Below are positions 55,354-63,478 of a stretch of 64,000 bases of DNA, in pieces (position 1 is the stretch's first letter; each line of letters starts with the position of its first letter). The stretch is taken from positions 2,022,501 through 2,086,500 of the forward strand of contig NZ_BAABBR010000001.1 in the NCBI RefSeq assembly GCF_039538065.1. The letters are read 5' to 3'. Source of the DNA: Sphingomonas rosea (GTDB lineage Bacteria > Pseudomonadota > Alphaproteobacteria > Sphingomonadales > Sphingomonadaceae). A model generated the notes under the pieces. That model saw only the letters and a program-made list of their open reading frames with translations. It was not told the DNA's origin and searched no databases. Made by a program: the position numbers and the translations under genes.

Positions 55354-56997
55354 ATGAAGCCAATGGGTCTGTGGCAGGAAGGCGACTGGATCGCCGCCAT
55401 TGCCGTCTTTCTCCTCGTCGTCTTCCTTGCCGTCGGTGGCAAGGTCGCGGTCCAGAAGGAGCCGGAGTTCGCAGGTCACCCCAAGGGCCTCTACATGCTG
55501 TTCTTCGCCGAAATGTGGGAGCGCTTCTCCTACTACGGCATGCGCGCGCTGCTGATCTTCTACCTGACCAAGCACTGGCTGTTCACCGACAGCAAGGCCT
55601 CGCTGATCTACGGCGCCTACACCAGCCTCGTGTACATCACGCCGGTGCTCGGCGGCTATCTCGCCGACCGTTACCTCGGTCAGCGCAAGGCGGTGCTGTA
55701 CGGCGGCCTGCTGCTCGCGGTCGGACACAGCCTGATGGCGGTCGAAGGCGTCGGTGGGCAGAGCGACCCGACAATCAACGTCTTCTGGCTCGCGCTCGCC
55801 TTCATCATCGTCGGCTCGGGCTTCCTCAAGGCGAACATCTCGGTGATGGTCGGGCAGCTCTACAAGTTGACCGACGTCCGCCGCGACGGTGCCTACACCG
55901 TCTTCTACATGGGCATTAACGTCGGCGCCGCGCTCGGCACGATCCTCGTCGGCTATCTCGGCGAGACGATCGGCTGGGGTTATGGCTTCGGTCTGGCCGG
56001 CATCGGCATGCTCGCGGGCCTCGTCGTCTTCGTGCTCGGCAAGAAGGCGCTCAACGGGGCGGGCGAAGCCCCGGCGCCGCTCAGCAAGAGTAAGGAAATG
56101 ACGCTTTACGGCATCGGCATCGCCTCGGTCGCCGTGATCTGGGCGCTGGTCCAGTATCAGGACGTCATCCAGGGCCTGCTCGCGCTCTCGGGCGTCGCGC
56201 TTCTCGGCTACGTCCTCTACGAAAGCTTCAAGCTTCCCAAGGAACCGCGCGAGCGCATGTTCGCCATCCTGTTCCTGATCAGCCTGAACCCGCTCTTCTG
56301 GGGCCTGTTCGAGCAGGCGGGCGGCTCGATGAGCCTGTTCACCGACAAGTTCGTCGATCGCGGCGGGGTCCCGGCCTCGCTGTTCCAGTCAATCAACCCC
56401 ATCTTCATCATGATCATGGCGCCGGTCTTCGCGGCGCTCTGGGTCGCGCTCGGCAAGCGTAACGCCGAGCCGTCGGCGCCGGCCAAGTTCGGCCTCGCGC
56501 TGGCGCAGATGGGCCTTGCCAACCTCGTCCTCGTGTTCGGCGCGCAGGCGTTCGGCGTGGCGGTGATGACCCCGGTCTTCCTCGTCTTCGCTTACTACTT
56601 CTTCGCCACCACCGCCGAACTCTGCCTGTCGCCGGTGGGCCTGAGCGCGATGAACCGGCTCGCGCCCAAGTTCCTCGCCAGCCTCATCATGGGCGCGTGG
56701 TTCTACATGACCGCGGTCGGCAACTTCGTCGCGGGCAAGATCGGCGAAGCGACCGGCGGCGAAGGCGGCGATCTCAGCAAGGAAGGCCTCCTCCACATCT
56801 ACGGGATGTTCGGCTGGATCGCGATCGGCGCCGGTGTCGTCGTGCTGCTGCTGAGCCCGATCGTGAAGCGCTGGATGCACCTCGACACGCTCGGCCGCGA
56901 CGACGAACTCGCCGGCCGTGCCGAACTGGCCGAGAACCAGGGTCCCGGCATGTTCCCGCAGGGCGAGGACATCCCTTCGGACAAGCGGAAGGACTGA
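55354..56997 (+). CDS. Proton-dependent oligopeptide transporter, POT/PTR family
   Basis: A 547-aa major facilitator superfamily transporter with about twelve to fourteen helices. The proton-coupling motif EMWERFSYYGMRALL (ExxERF) lies in helix 1. GGYLADRYLGQRKAVLYGG and FYMGINVGAALGTILVGYLGE are POT signatures, and the C-terminal half has ATTAELCLSPVGLSAMNRLAP. It imports di- and tripeptides with protons. Two amidohydrolase genes follow within 4 bp, which suggests a peptide or dipeptide-like uptake and breakdown unit. Confidence 0.92.
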   Translation: MKPMGLWQEGDWIAAIAVFLLVVFLAVGGKVAVQKEPEFAGHPKGLYMLFFAEMWERFSYYGMRALLIFYLTKHWLFTDSKASLIYGAYTSLVYITPVLGGYLADRYLGQRKAVLYGGLLLAVGHSLMAVEGVGGQSDPTINVFWLALAFIIVGSGFLKANISVMVGQLYKLTDVRRDGAYTVFYMGINVGAALGTILVGYLGETIGWGYGFGLAGIGMLAGLVVFVLGKKALNGAGEAPAPLSKSKEMTLYGIGIASVAVIWALVQYQDVIQGLLALSGVALLGYVLYESFKLPKEPRERMFAILFLISLNPLFWGLFEQAGGSMSLFTDKFVDRGGVPASLFQSINPIFIMIMAPVFAALWVALGKRNAEPSAPAKFGLALAQMGLANLVLVFGAQAFGVAVMTPVFLVFAYYFFATTAELCLSPVGLSAMNRLAPKFLASLIMGAWFYMTAVGNFVAGKIGEATGGEGGDLSKEGLLHIYGMFGWIAIGAGVVVLLLSPIVKRWMHLDTLGRDDELAGRAELAENQGPGMFPQGEDIPSDKRKD

Positions 56998-57001
56998 GCC
57001 G

Positions 57002-58396
57002 ATGCGGGGGCGGGGGCTGACAGCGGCGGTGTTCGGAGCGTTGGTGGTGGCGGGATGCGCCACCACCGGCACCAGCGACAAGGACGAGGGCGAGCGAATC
57101 GGGATTCCCGAAAACCCGTTCCCCTCGACCTACCAGCGATACGGCGGTGCGCCCGTCGTCATCACGGGGGTGACCATCCTCGACGGCGAGGGCGGCCGGA
57201 TCGACAATGGCCAGATCTGGTTCGCCGACGGCAAGATCCAGGCGGTCGGCCAGACCGTCGCCGCTCCGGCCGGGACCCAGACCATCGACGGCACCGGCAA
57301 ATATGTGACGCCGGGCGTGATCGACATTCACAGCCACCTCGGCGACTATCCCTCGCCCGGCGTCGCCGCGCATGACGACGGCAACGAGGCGACTGCGCCC
57401 GCCCGCCCCGAAGTCTGGGCTGAGCACAGCGTCTGGCCGCAAGACCCCGGCTTCAGCCGCGCGCTCGCCAATGGCGGGATCACCACGCTCCAGATCCTGC
57501 CCGGTTCGGCCAATCTCTTCGGCGGCCGGTCGGTCATCCTCAAGAACGTCCCCGCGCGCACCGTCCAGGGCATGAAGTTCCCGGGCGCGCCCTACGGCCT
57601 CAAGATGGCCTGCGGCGAGAATCCCAAGCGAGTCTATGGCGAAAAGGGCGGCCCCTCGACCCGGATGGGCAACATCGCCGTCACCCGCCAGACCTGGATC
57701 AATGCCAAGGCCTACAAGCGCAAGTGGGACGAGTATGAGAAGAACGGCGGGGAGGCGCCCGAGCAGGACCTCGCCATGGACACGCTCAAGGGCGTGCTCG
57801 AGGGCAAGATCCTCGTCCAGAACCATTGCTATCGCGCCGACGAAATGGCGCAGATGATCGACCTCTCCAAGGAGGCCGGCTATCAGATCAGCGCGTTCCA
57901 CCATGCGGTCGAAAGCTACAAGATTGCCGATCTCCTGCGCGCCAACGGCATCTGCTCGGCGATGTGGGCCGACTGGTACGGCTTCAAGATGGAAGCCTAT
58001 GACGCCATCCCCGAGAACATCGCCTTCGTCGATCGCGCCGGGGCCTGTGCCATCGTCCACTCGGACGACCCCAACGGCATCCAGCGGTTGAATCAGGAAG
58101 CCGCCAAGGCGATGGCCGCCGGCAAGCGCGCCGGTATTCCGATCACCGAGGAGCATGCCTGGACCTGGCTCGGCATCAACCCGGCCAAGGCGATCGGCAT
58201 GGCCGACCGTATCGGCAGTCTGAAGGCCGGCAAGAATGCCGACGTCGTGCTGTGGAACGGCAATCCCTTCAGCACCTACACGCGGCCCGAGCGGGTCTGG
58301 ATCGACGGCGCGCTCATGTACGATGCCAATAATCCAAGGCTGCGGCCGGTCAGCGATTTCGAGCTCGGCCAGACCGGCGAAGGGGATGTGAAGTGA
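57002..58396 (+). CDS. Amidohydrolase-family lipoprotein
   Basis: A 464-aa metal-dependent hydrolase of the imidazolonepropionase/dipeptidase-like group. The signal peptide ends VVAGC, a lipobox (C19). The HxH pair lies in VIDIHSHLGDY, further metal ligands in VQNHCYRADE and SAFHHAVES, and the catalytic Asp region in IVHSDDPNG. All expected metal-site motifs are present, so it is probably active in the envelope. The substrate is unknown; the upstream peptide transporter favours a peptide-like amide. It overlaps the next gene by 4 bp. Confidence 0.85.
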   Translation: MRGRGLTAAVFGALVVAGCATTGTSDKDEGERIGIPENPFPSTYQRYGGAPVVITGVTILDGEGGRIDNGQIWFADGKIQAVGQTVAAPAGTQTIDGTGKYVTPGVIDIHSHLGDYPSPGVAAHDDGNEATAPARPEVWAEHSVWPQDPGFSRALANGGITTLQILPGSANLFGGRSVILKNVPARTVQGMKFPGAPYGLKMACGENPKRVYGEKGGPSTRMGNIAVTRQTWINAKAYKRKWDEYEKNGGEAPEQDLAMDTLKGVLEGKILVQNHCYRADEMAQMIDLSKEAGYQISAFHHAVESYKIADLLRANGICSAMWADWYGFKMEAYDAIPENIAFVDRAGACAIVHSDDPNGIQRLNQEAAKAMAAGKRAGIPITEEHAWTWLGINPAKAIGMADRIGSLKAGKNADVVLWNGNPFSTYTRPERVWIDGALMYDANNPRLRPVSDFELGQTGEGDVK

Positions 58397-59775
58397 TCCG
58401 CGCTGCTGCCTTCACCGCGCTGGCCCTCGTGCTGGCCGCGCCCGCCTTTGCCGACACCGTGGTCATCTCGGGCGGCACTGTCGCGCTCGGCGATGGCTCG
58501 GCGCCGATCCCCAACGGGCAGGTCGTCATCACCGACGGCCGAATCGTCGCCGCCGGCGACATCCGGATGAAGCTGCCCGCCGGCACCCGAGTCATCGACG
58601 CCACCGGTAAATGGGTGACGCCGGGCATCGTCGCGGGCTTCTCGCGCCTCGGGCTCGCCGATGTCGATGCGGTCGACCAGGCCAACGACACCAGTTCCGA
58701 AGGGCCGTTCAGCGCCGCGCTCGACGTCGCCACCGCGATCAATCCCGAGGCCGCGCCGGTCGCGGTCAACCGGGCAGGGGGCATCACCCGCGCCGTCGTC
58801 GCGCCCTCGGCGGGCAAGAGCATCTTCGCCGGGCAGGGCGCGCTGATCGACACCGGCGCCGATTCGCAGCCGGTCACCCGGGCGCGACTGTTCCAGTTCG
58901 TCGAATTGGGCGAGCAGGGCGCGGCGCAGGCCGGTGGCAGCCGCAGCGCCGCCCACGTCCTCCTCCGCAACGCGCTGCGCGAAGCGCAGCAGGTGGCGGG
59001 CGGTGCAAGCCCGGCGCGCGACCGCGCGGGCCGGAGCGGGACCGATGCGCAAAGCGATCCGGTCGTCTCGAACCCGAACGAGAGCCGCTCCTACGACGCG
59101 CGCCGCAACCAGGACGTGCTCCTCACCCGCTTCGACGCGCTGGCACTCGTGCCGGTAGTCCGCGGGCGGCAGATCCTGCTTGTCCATGCCGAGCGTGCGG
59201 CCGACCTCCGGCAGGTCATCGCCCTCAAGCGCGAATTCCCCGCGCTGCGTCTCGTCATCGTCGGCGCCGACGAGGGCTGGACCGTCGCGCGCGATCTCGC
59301 CGCTTCGGGCATCCCGGTCATCGCCTCGGCGCTGAGCGATCTTCCCGCGCAGTTCGAGACGATCGCGGCGACCCAGAGCAATGTCGGGCGGATGCGCGCG
59401 GCGGGCGTCAAGGTCGCCATCGGCACGATCAATGACGACGACACCCGCATGGCGTTCCGCGCCCGCTGGTATGCCGGCAATCTCGTCGGCATCGGAAAGC
59501 TGCCCGGCGCCACGGGGCTGAGCTGGGGCGAGGCGCTTAAGGCGATCACTTCCGGTCCGGCCGAAGCGCTTGGCATCACCGACGTCGGGACCCTCGCGGC
59601 GGGCAAGCGGGCCGACGTCGTCATCTGGGACGGCGACCCGCTCGACAACCAGAGCGCGGCGCAAGTCGTGATGATCGACGGGGTCGAGCAGCCGCTCGTC
59701 ACCCGCCAGACGCGGCTTCGCGACCGCTATCGCTCGCTCGAGCGCGGCGCGCTGCCTGAGGCCTACCGGCGGTGA
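58393..59775 (+). CDS. Exported amidohydrolase-like protein lacking the HxH metal motif
   Basis: A 460-aa protein with a Sec signal peptide (cleavage after APAFA). It has the amidohydrolase frame (GGTVALGDGSAPIPNGQVVI, GTLAAGKRADVVIWDGDP), but the metal motif following VTPGIV reads AGFSRLG instead of DIHSHLG. The two later His ligand regions are also not recognisable. It is therefore a candidate pseudoenzyme or regulatory partner of the active paralogue encoded just upstream. The start is GTG, overlapping the upstream stop (GTGA). Confidence 0.82.
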   Translation: MIRAAAFTALALVLAAPAFADTVVISGGTVALGDGSAPIPNGQVVITDGRIVAAGDIRMKLPAGTRVIDATGKWVTPGIVAGFSRLGLADVDAVDQANDTSSEGPFSAALDVATAINPEAAPVAVNRAGGITRAVVAPSAGKSIFAGQGALIDTGADSQPVTRARLFQFVELGEQGAAQAGGSRSAAHVLLRNALREAQQVAGGASPARDRAGRSGTDAQSDPVVSNPNESRSYDARRNQDVLLTRFDALALVPVVRGRQILLVHAERAADLRQVIALKREFPALRLVIVGADEGWTVARDLAASGIPVIASALSDLPAQFETIAATQSNVGRMRAAGVKVAIGTINDDDTRMAFRARWYAGNLVGIGKLPGATGLSWGEALKAITSGPAEALGITDVGTLAAGKRADVVIWDGDPLDNQSAAQVVMIDGVEQPLVTRQTRLRDRYRSLERGALPEAYRR

Positions 59776-60437
59776 ACGACACGGGACTGACTGCGCTGTT
59801 CGCGGCGCTGTTCGTCGCGACGCATTTCCTGCTGTCCCACCCGCTTCGGGCACCGCTGGTCGGACGCCTCGGGCCCAAGGGCTTCCTCGGTCTCTATTCG
59901 GCGGTTGCCTTCGCGACCTTCCTCCTGTCGGTCTATTTCCGCCATGCGAGCGGGCGACAGGCGCCGCTCTGGGCCGTTCCGTCGTGGGGCTGGGACGTCG
60001 CGGCGGTGCTGATGCTCCTGGCCGCAATCCTCCTCGTCGGATCCTTCGTCCGCAATCCGGCGGTCGAGACGTTGTCGCGCCCCGACGCGGCGATCGGGCC
60101 GCCTGCCGGAATCTTCCGCTGGACCCGCCACCCGATGATGTGGAGCTTCGCGATCTGGGCCGGGGTCCACCTCCTCGTGAACCCGGTGCCGAGCGCCATC
60201 GCGCTCGCCGTGCCGGTCGCCATCCTCGCGCTGTTTGGAGCCAGGGCGCAGGACGCGAAGAAGGAACAGCTACTGGGCGAGCGGTGGGCGGCGTATGAGC
60301 GCGCGACGAGCTTCGTGCCTTTCGGCCGCGGCTTCGCCTATCCGGGCACGACCGCGCTCGTCGGCGGAGTCATCCTGTGGCTCGGCGCGACCTGGGCGCA
60401 CGCCATTCCCGTCGGCCTGTGGCGATGGCTCGCCTGA
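59772..60437 (+). CDS. NnrU-family membrane protein
   Basis: A 221-aa protein with about six hydrophobic helices. FVATHFLLSHPLRAPLV and TRHPMMWSFAIWAGVHLLVN are the NnrU signatures, and the family is related to isoprenylcysteine methyltransferase-like membrane folds. NnrU was named for a link with nitric oxide metabolism; no denitrification genes are seen here, and members are often annotated without a known role. The GTG start overlaps the amidohydrolase-like stop by 4 bp, so it belongs to the same operon. Confidence 0.85.
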   Translation: MNDTGLTALFAALFVATHFLLSHPLRAPLVGRLGPKGFLGLYSAVAFATFLLSVYFRHASGRQAPLWAVPSWGWDVAAVLMLLAAILLVGSFVRNPAVETLSRPDAAIGPPAGIFRWTRHPMMWSFAIWAGVHLLVNPVPSAIALAVPVAILALFGARAQDAKKEQLLGERWAAYERATSFVPFGRGFAYPGTTALVGGVILWLGATWAHAIPVGLWRWLA

Positions 60438-60455
60438 CGCGCTAGGGCGAGCGTC

Positions 60456-61796
60456 ATGGCTCGCAAATTCTTCGGCACCGACGGTATCCGCGGTCTCACC
60501 AACAAGGCTCCCATGACCGCCGACGTCGCGCTTCGCGTCGGGCAGGCCGCCGGCGCCCACTTTCTTCGCGGCGACCACCGCCACCGCGTCGTCATCGGCA
60601 AGGACACGCGCCTGTCGGGCTACATGATGGAAAGCGCGCTCGTCGCCGGCTTCACCAGCGTCGGGATGGACGTGGTGCTCCTTGGGCCGATGCCGACCCC
60701 TGCGGTTGCGATGCTGACCCGCTCGATGCGCGCCGACCTCGGTGTGATGATCTCGGCCAGCCACAATCCCTTCTACGACAATGGTATCAAGCTGTTCGGC
60801 CCCGACGGCTTCAAGCTGTCCGACGCCGACGAGTTGGCGATCGAGGAAGCGCTCGAAGGCAAGGTCGAGCTGGTTGAGGCGGGCAAGATCGGGCGGGCCA
60901 AGCGCATCGACGACGCGCGCGGCCGCTACGTCCATTTCGCCAAGTCGACCTTCCCCGAGAAGTTGCGGCTCGACGGCCTCAAGATCGTCGTCGATTGCGC
61001 GAACGGTGCGGCCTATCACGTCGCACCCGACGCATTGTGGGAATTGGGCGCCGAAGTCATCCAGCTCGGGGTCCAGCCCAACGGCACCAACATCAACGAC
61101 CGCTGCGGCTCGACCCACCCGCAGATCCTCCAGGAAACCGTGGTGGCGAGCGGGGCCGACATCGGGCTCGCCCTCGACGGCGACGCCGACCGGCTGATCG
61201 TCGTCGACGAGCATGGCAAGGTGATCGACGGCGACCAGCTGATGGCGCTGATCGCCCTCGACCAGCAGCGGATGGGGACCCTTCGTGGCGACGGCGTGGT
61301 CGCGACCGTGATGAGCAATCTCGGACTCGAACGGCATCTTGGCCAGGCTGGCCTTGCCCTCCACCGCACCAAGGTCGGCGACCGCTATGTCCTCGAGGCG
61401 ATGCGCGAGAAGGGCTGCAATGTCGGCGGCGAGCAGTCGGGCCACATCATCCTCACCGATCACGCGACTACTGGCGACGGTCTTGTCGCGGGTCTCCAGA
61501 TCCTCGCGGCAATGGTCGGGCAGGGGCGCCGGGCGAGCGAGCTCCTCCACCAGTTCGATCCGGTGCCCCAGCTGCTGCGCAACGTCCGTTTCGCCGCCGG
61601 CGCGCCGCTCGAGGACGCCGCGGTCAAGCAGGTCATCGCCGATGCCGAGCGCCGTCTCGACGGACGCGGGCGGCTGGTCATTCGCAAATCGGGCACCGAA
61701 CCGCTGATCCGCGTGATGGCCGAGGGAGACGACCGCGCCGAGGTCGAGGACGTCGTTGCGGAGATCTGCGCCGCGGTCGAGAAGGCGGCCGCCTGA
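60456..61796 (+). CDS. glmM: Phosphoglucosamine mutase
   Basis: Interconverts glucosamine 6- and 1-phosphate on the way to UDP-GlcNAc for peptidoglycan and LPS. At 446 aa it is full length, starting [11 protein letters not shown]. The phosphoserine is S102 in [15 protein letters not shown]. Metal ligands lie in LDGDADR, the substrate motif is [10 protein letters not shown], and [12 protein letters not shown] is the C-terminal phosphate loop. The stop overlaps the DUF1272 start by one base (TGATG). Confidence 0.97.
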   Translation: MARKFFGTDGIRGLTNKAPMTADVALRVGQAAGAHFLRGDHRHRVVIGKDTRLSGYMMESALVAGFTSVGMDVVLLGPMPTPAVAMLTRSMRADLGVMISASHNPFYDNGIKLFGPDGFKLSDADELAIEEALEGKVELVEAGKIGRAKRIDDARGRYVHFAKSTFPEKLRLDGLKIVVDCANGAAYHVAPDALWELGAEVIQLGVQPNGTNINDRCGSTHPQILQETVVASGADIGLALDGDADRLIVVDEHGKVIDGDQLMALIALDQQRMGTLRGDGVVATVMSNLGLERHLGQAGLALHRTKVGDRYVLEAMREKGCNVGGEQSGHIILTDHATTGDGLVAGLQILAAMVGQGRRASELLHQFDPVPQLLRNVRFAAGAPLEDAAVKQVIADAERRLDGRGRLVIRKSGTEPLIRVMAEGDDRAEVEDVVAEICAAVEKAAA

Positions 61797-61999
61797 TGCT
61801 CGAGATGAAGCAGGCGTGTGAGCGCTGTCACGAACCGCTCCCTGCGCAATTGCCGGGCGCCTTCATCTGCTCGTTCGAATGCACCTTTTGCAGCCCGTGC
61901 GCCGAAGCACTCGACGAGCGTTGTCCCAATTGTGGCGGCGAACTCCTCGACCGGCCCACGCGATCGAAGGCCGCCCAGCTCAAGGTGGCGAAATCTTAA
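61796..61999 (+). CDS. DUF1272 zinc-ribbon-like small protein
   Basis: A 67-residue protein with eight cysteines arranged as pairs: C8/C11, C25/C29, C32/C35 and C43/C46. The order ACERC, ICSFECTFCSPCAE and RCPNCGGEL is the DUF1272 pattern, a predicted binder of two zinc ions. Function is unknown. It is translationally coupled to glmM and lies 22 bp before the ThiD-VOC gene, so the three probably form one transcript. Confidence 0.88.
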   Translation: MLEMKQACERCHEPLPAQLPGAFICSFECTFCSPCAEALDERCPNCGGELLDRPTRSKAAQLKVAKS

Positions 62000-62021
62000 G
62001 GCGGGATGCCGCATCGAGGCC

Positions 62022-63209
62022 ATGACCATGACCGAGCATCGCATCCCGAAGATCCTGATCATCGCCGGCTCGGACAGCGGGGGCGGTGCCGGCATCCAGG
62101 CCGACATTAAGACCGTGACCATGCTCGGCGGCCATGCGCTGACGGCGATCACCGCGGTGACCGCGCAGAACAGCCTCGGGGTCGAAGCGGTCCATCCGGT
62201 TCCAGCCGAGATCGTGCTCGCGCAGATCGACAGCGTGCTGTCCGATTTCGGCGCCGACGCGATCAAGATCGGGATGATCGGCTCGGCCTTCACCGCGCGG
62301 GTCGTCGCCGATCGCCTCTCGCGGCTGGAACGCAAGATCCCGCTGGTGTTCGATCCGGTCATGATCGCCTCGAGCGGCGCCGCGCTCGCCGACGATGCGA
62401 CCATCGAGGCGTTCGGCGAACTGATGGACCTCGCCACCGTCACCACGCCGAACCTTCCCGAACTCGTCCGGCTGACCGGCAAGGAAGACCCGGTCGAGGG
62501 TGCGCTTGGCCTCGTCTCTGCCCATCGCTGCGCGGTGCTGGTCAAGGGCGGGCACGACGAGGGCGAGGCGGTCGCCGACGCCCTGATCGAGGAAGACAAT
62601 CTCACCAGCTGGCAGGGCACGCGGATCGAAACCCCGCACAGCCACGGCACCGGTTGCACGCTGGCGAGCGCGATCGCGGTCGGCCTCGCCGAGGGCAAGC
62701 GCCTGCCCGATGCCGTCGCTGCCGCGCGCCAGTTCGTCCGGCTTGCCCTGCTCGAGGCGCCGGGGCTGGGCGAGGGGGCGGGACCGATGGGTCACGGCCG
62801 GGTCCGCCTCGACGTCGGCGGCGCGCCGCGGCTCAACCAGGTCACCGTCACCGGCAAGGACTATGCCGCGCAGGTCGCCTTCTATCGCAAGCTCGGGCTC
62901 CACCAGATCGTCGACAGCCCGGTCAACGGCTACGCGCGCTTCGAGGCCTGGGGCGGGGTCACCTTCTCGGTCCAGATCGATCCCGACGAGGAGATCGCGC
63001 CGACCAGTGCCGTCTACTTCGAGTGCGACGATCTCGATTCCCGGGTCGAAGCGCTCGCGCGGAGCGGGATGGTGTTCGAGCACGGCCCCCGCGACCAGCC
63101 GTGGCTGTGGCGCGAGGCACGGCTGCGCGATCCGGCCGGTAACATCGTGTTTCTCTATCGAGCGGGCGAAGCGAGACGATTTCCACCGTGGCGGATACAA
63201 CCGAACTGA
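62022..63209 (+). CDS. thiD: Hydroxymethylpyrimidine/phosphomethylpyrimidine kinase fused to a VOC domain
   Basis: A 395-aa fusion. Residues ~8-247 are ThiD, a ribokinase-fold enzyme that phosphorylates HMP and HMP-P for thiamine synthesis. Motifs are AGSDSGGGAGIQADIKT, DPVMIASSGA, VLVKGGH and the anion hole HSHGTGCTLAS with C212. After a Gly-rich linker (~247-270), residues ~271-382 form a VOC/glyoxalase-like domain: QVTVTGKDYAAQVAFYRKLG, VTFSVQIDPDEE and RDPAGNIVFLYRAG, the last carrying the usual metal or substrate edge. ThiD proteins normally end near residue 265. A second ATG two codons in is possible. Confidence 0.88.
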   Translation: MTMTEHRIPKILIIAGSDSGGGAGIQADIKTVTMLGGHALTAITAVTAQNSLGVEAVHPVPAEIVLAQIDSVLSDFGADAIKIGMIGSAFTARVVADRLSRLERKIPLVFDPVMIASSGAALADDATIEAFGELMDLATVTTPNLPELVRLTGKEDPVEGALGLVSAHRCAVLVKGGHDEGEAVADALIEEDNLTSWQGTRIETPHSHGTGCTLASAIAVGLAEGKRLPDAVAAARQFVRLALLEAPGLGEGAGPMGHGRVRLDVGGAPRLNQVTVTGKDYAAQVAFYRKLGLHQIVDSPVNGYARFEAWGGVTFSVQIDPDEEIAPTSAVYFECDDLDSRVEALARSGMVFEHGPRDQPWLWREARLRDPAGNIVFLYRAGEARRFPPWRIQPN

Positions 63210-63339
63210 CCCGAACTGATGCGGATTTCCGCCCTTCGTGTCAGTATAGGCACTTGCATACATCCATTTTGGGCTGATAACGGCAACTTACCAATGGCCG
63301 CTGCTCGGTGGCCGCAGTTGCATGAAAAGGCGGCTCACG

Positions 63340-63450
63340 ATGAAGAAGACCTGGAACAAGCCCGAACTGAAGCGCATGGTTGCCGGCGGTGCCGAGAATG
63401 GCGCAAATCCTGGCAACAAGGACGGCAATCCGGGCAGCCGCCGCTCCTGA
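63340..63450 (+). CDS. Candidate lasso-peptide (RiPP) precursor
   Basis: A 36-residue peptide gene. The leader MKKTWNKPELKRMVAGGAEN carries W5-x-x-P8-x-L10, matching the YxxPxL motif that the lasso RRE protein binds. The proposed core is GANPGNKDGNPGSRRS. Gly21 is the only glycine that puts an acidic residue at core positions 7-9 (Asp28 at position 8), as a lasso macrolactam needs. The residue at -2 is Glu, not the usual Thr. AAAAGG lies 9 nt before the ATG; an in-frame ATG at 63322 would add six residues and lacks a ribosome-binding site. An asparagine-synthetase-like cyclase gene follows 28 bp later. Confidence 0.72.
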   Translation: MKKTWNKPELKRMVAGGAENGANPGNKDGNPGSRRS

Positions 63451-63456
63451 GTGCTG

Positions 63457-63469
63457 GCGGCCGGGCCGC
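63457..63469 (+). promoter_or_regulatory. Small hairpin between precursor and cyclase genes
   Basis: GCGGC-CGG-GCCGC is a perfect 5-bp stem with a 3-nt loop lying in the 28-bp gap. No T run follows. It could stabilise the short precursor mRNA or reduce read-through into the cyclase gene, as described for other RiPP operons. Confidence 0.35.
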
Positions 63470-63478
63470 AGCTCTTAA

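Noticed and set aside
61981..62021. TPP riboswitch upstream of thiD
   Set aside because: Only 22 bp separate DUF1272 and thiD, far too short for a THI box.
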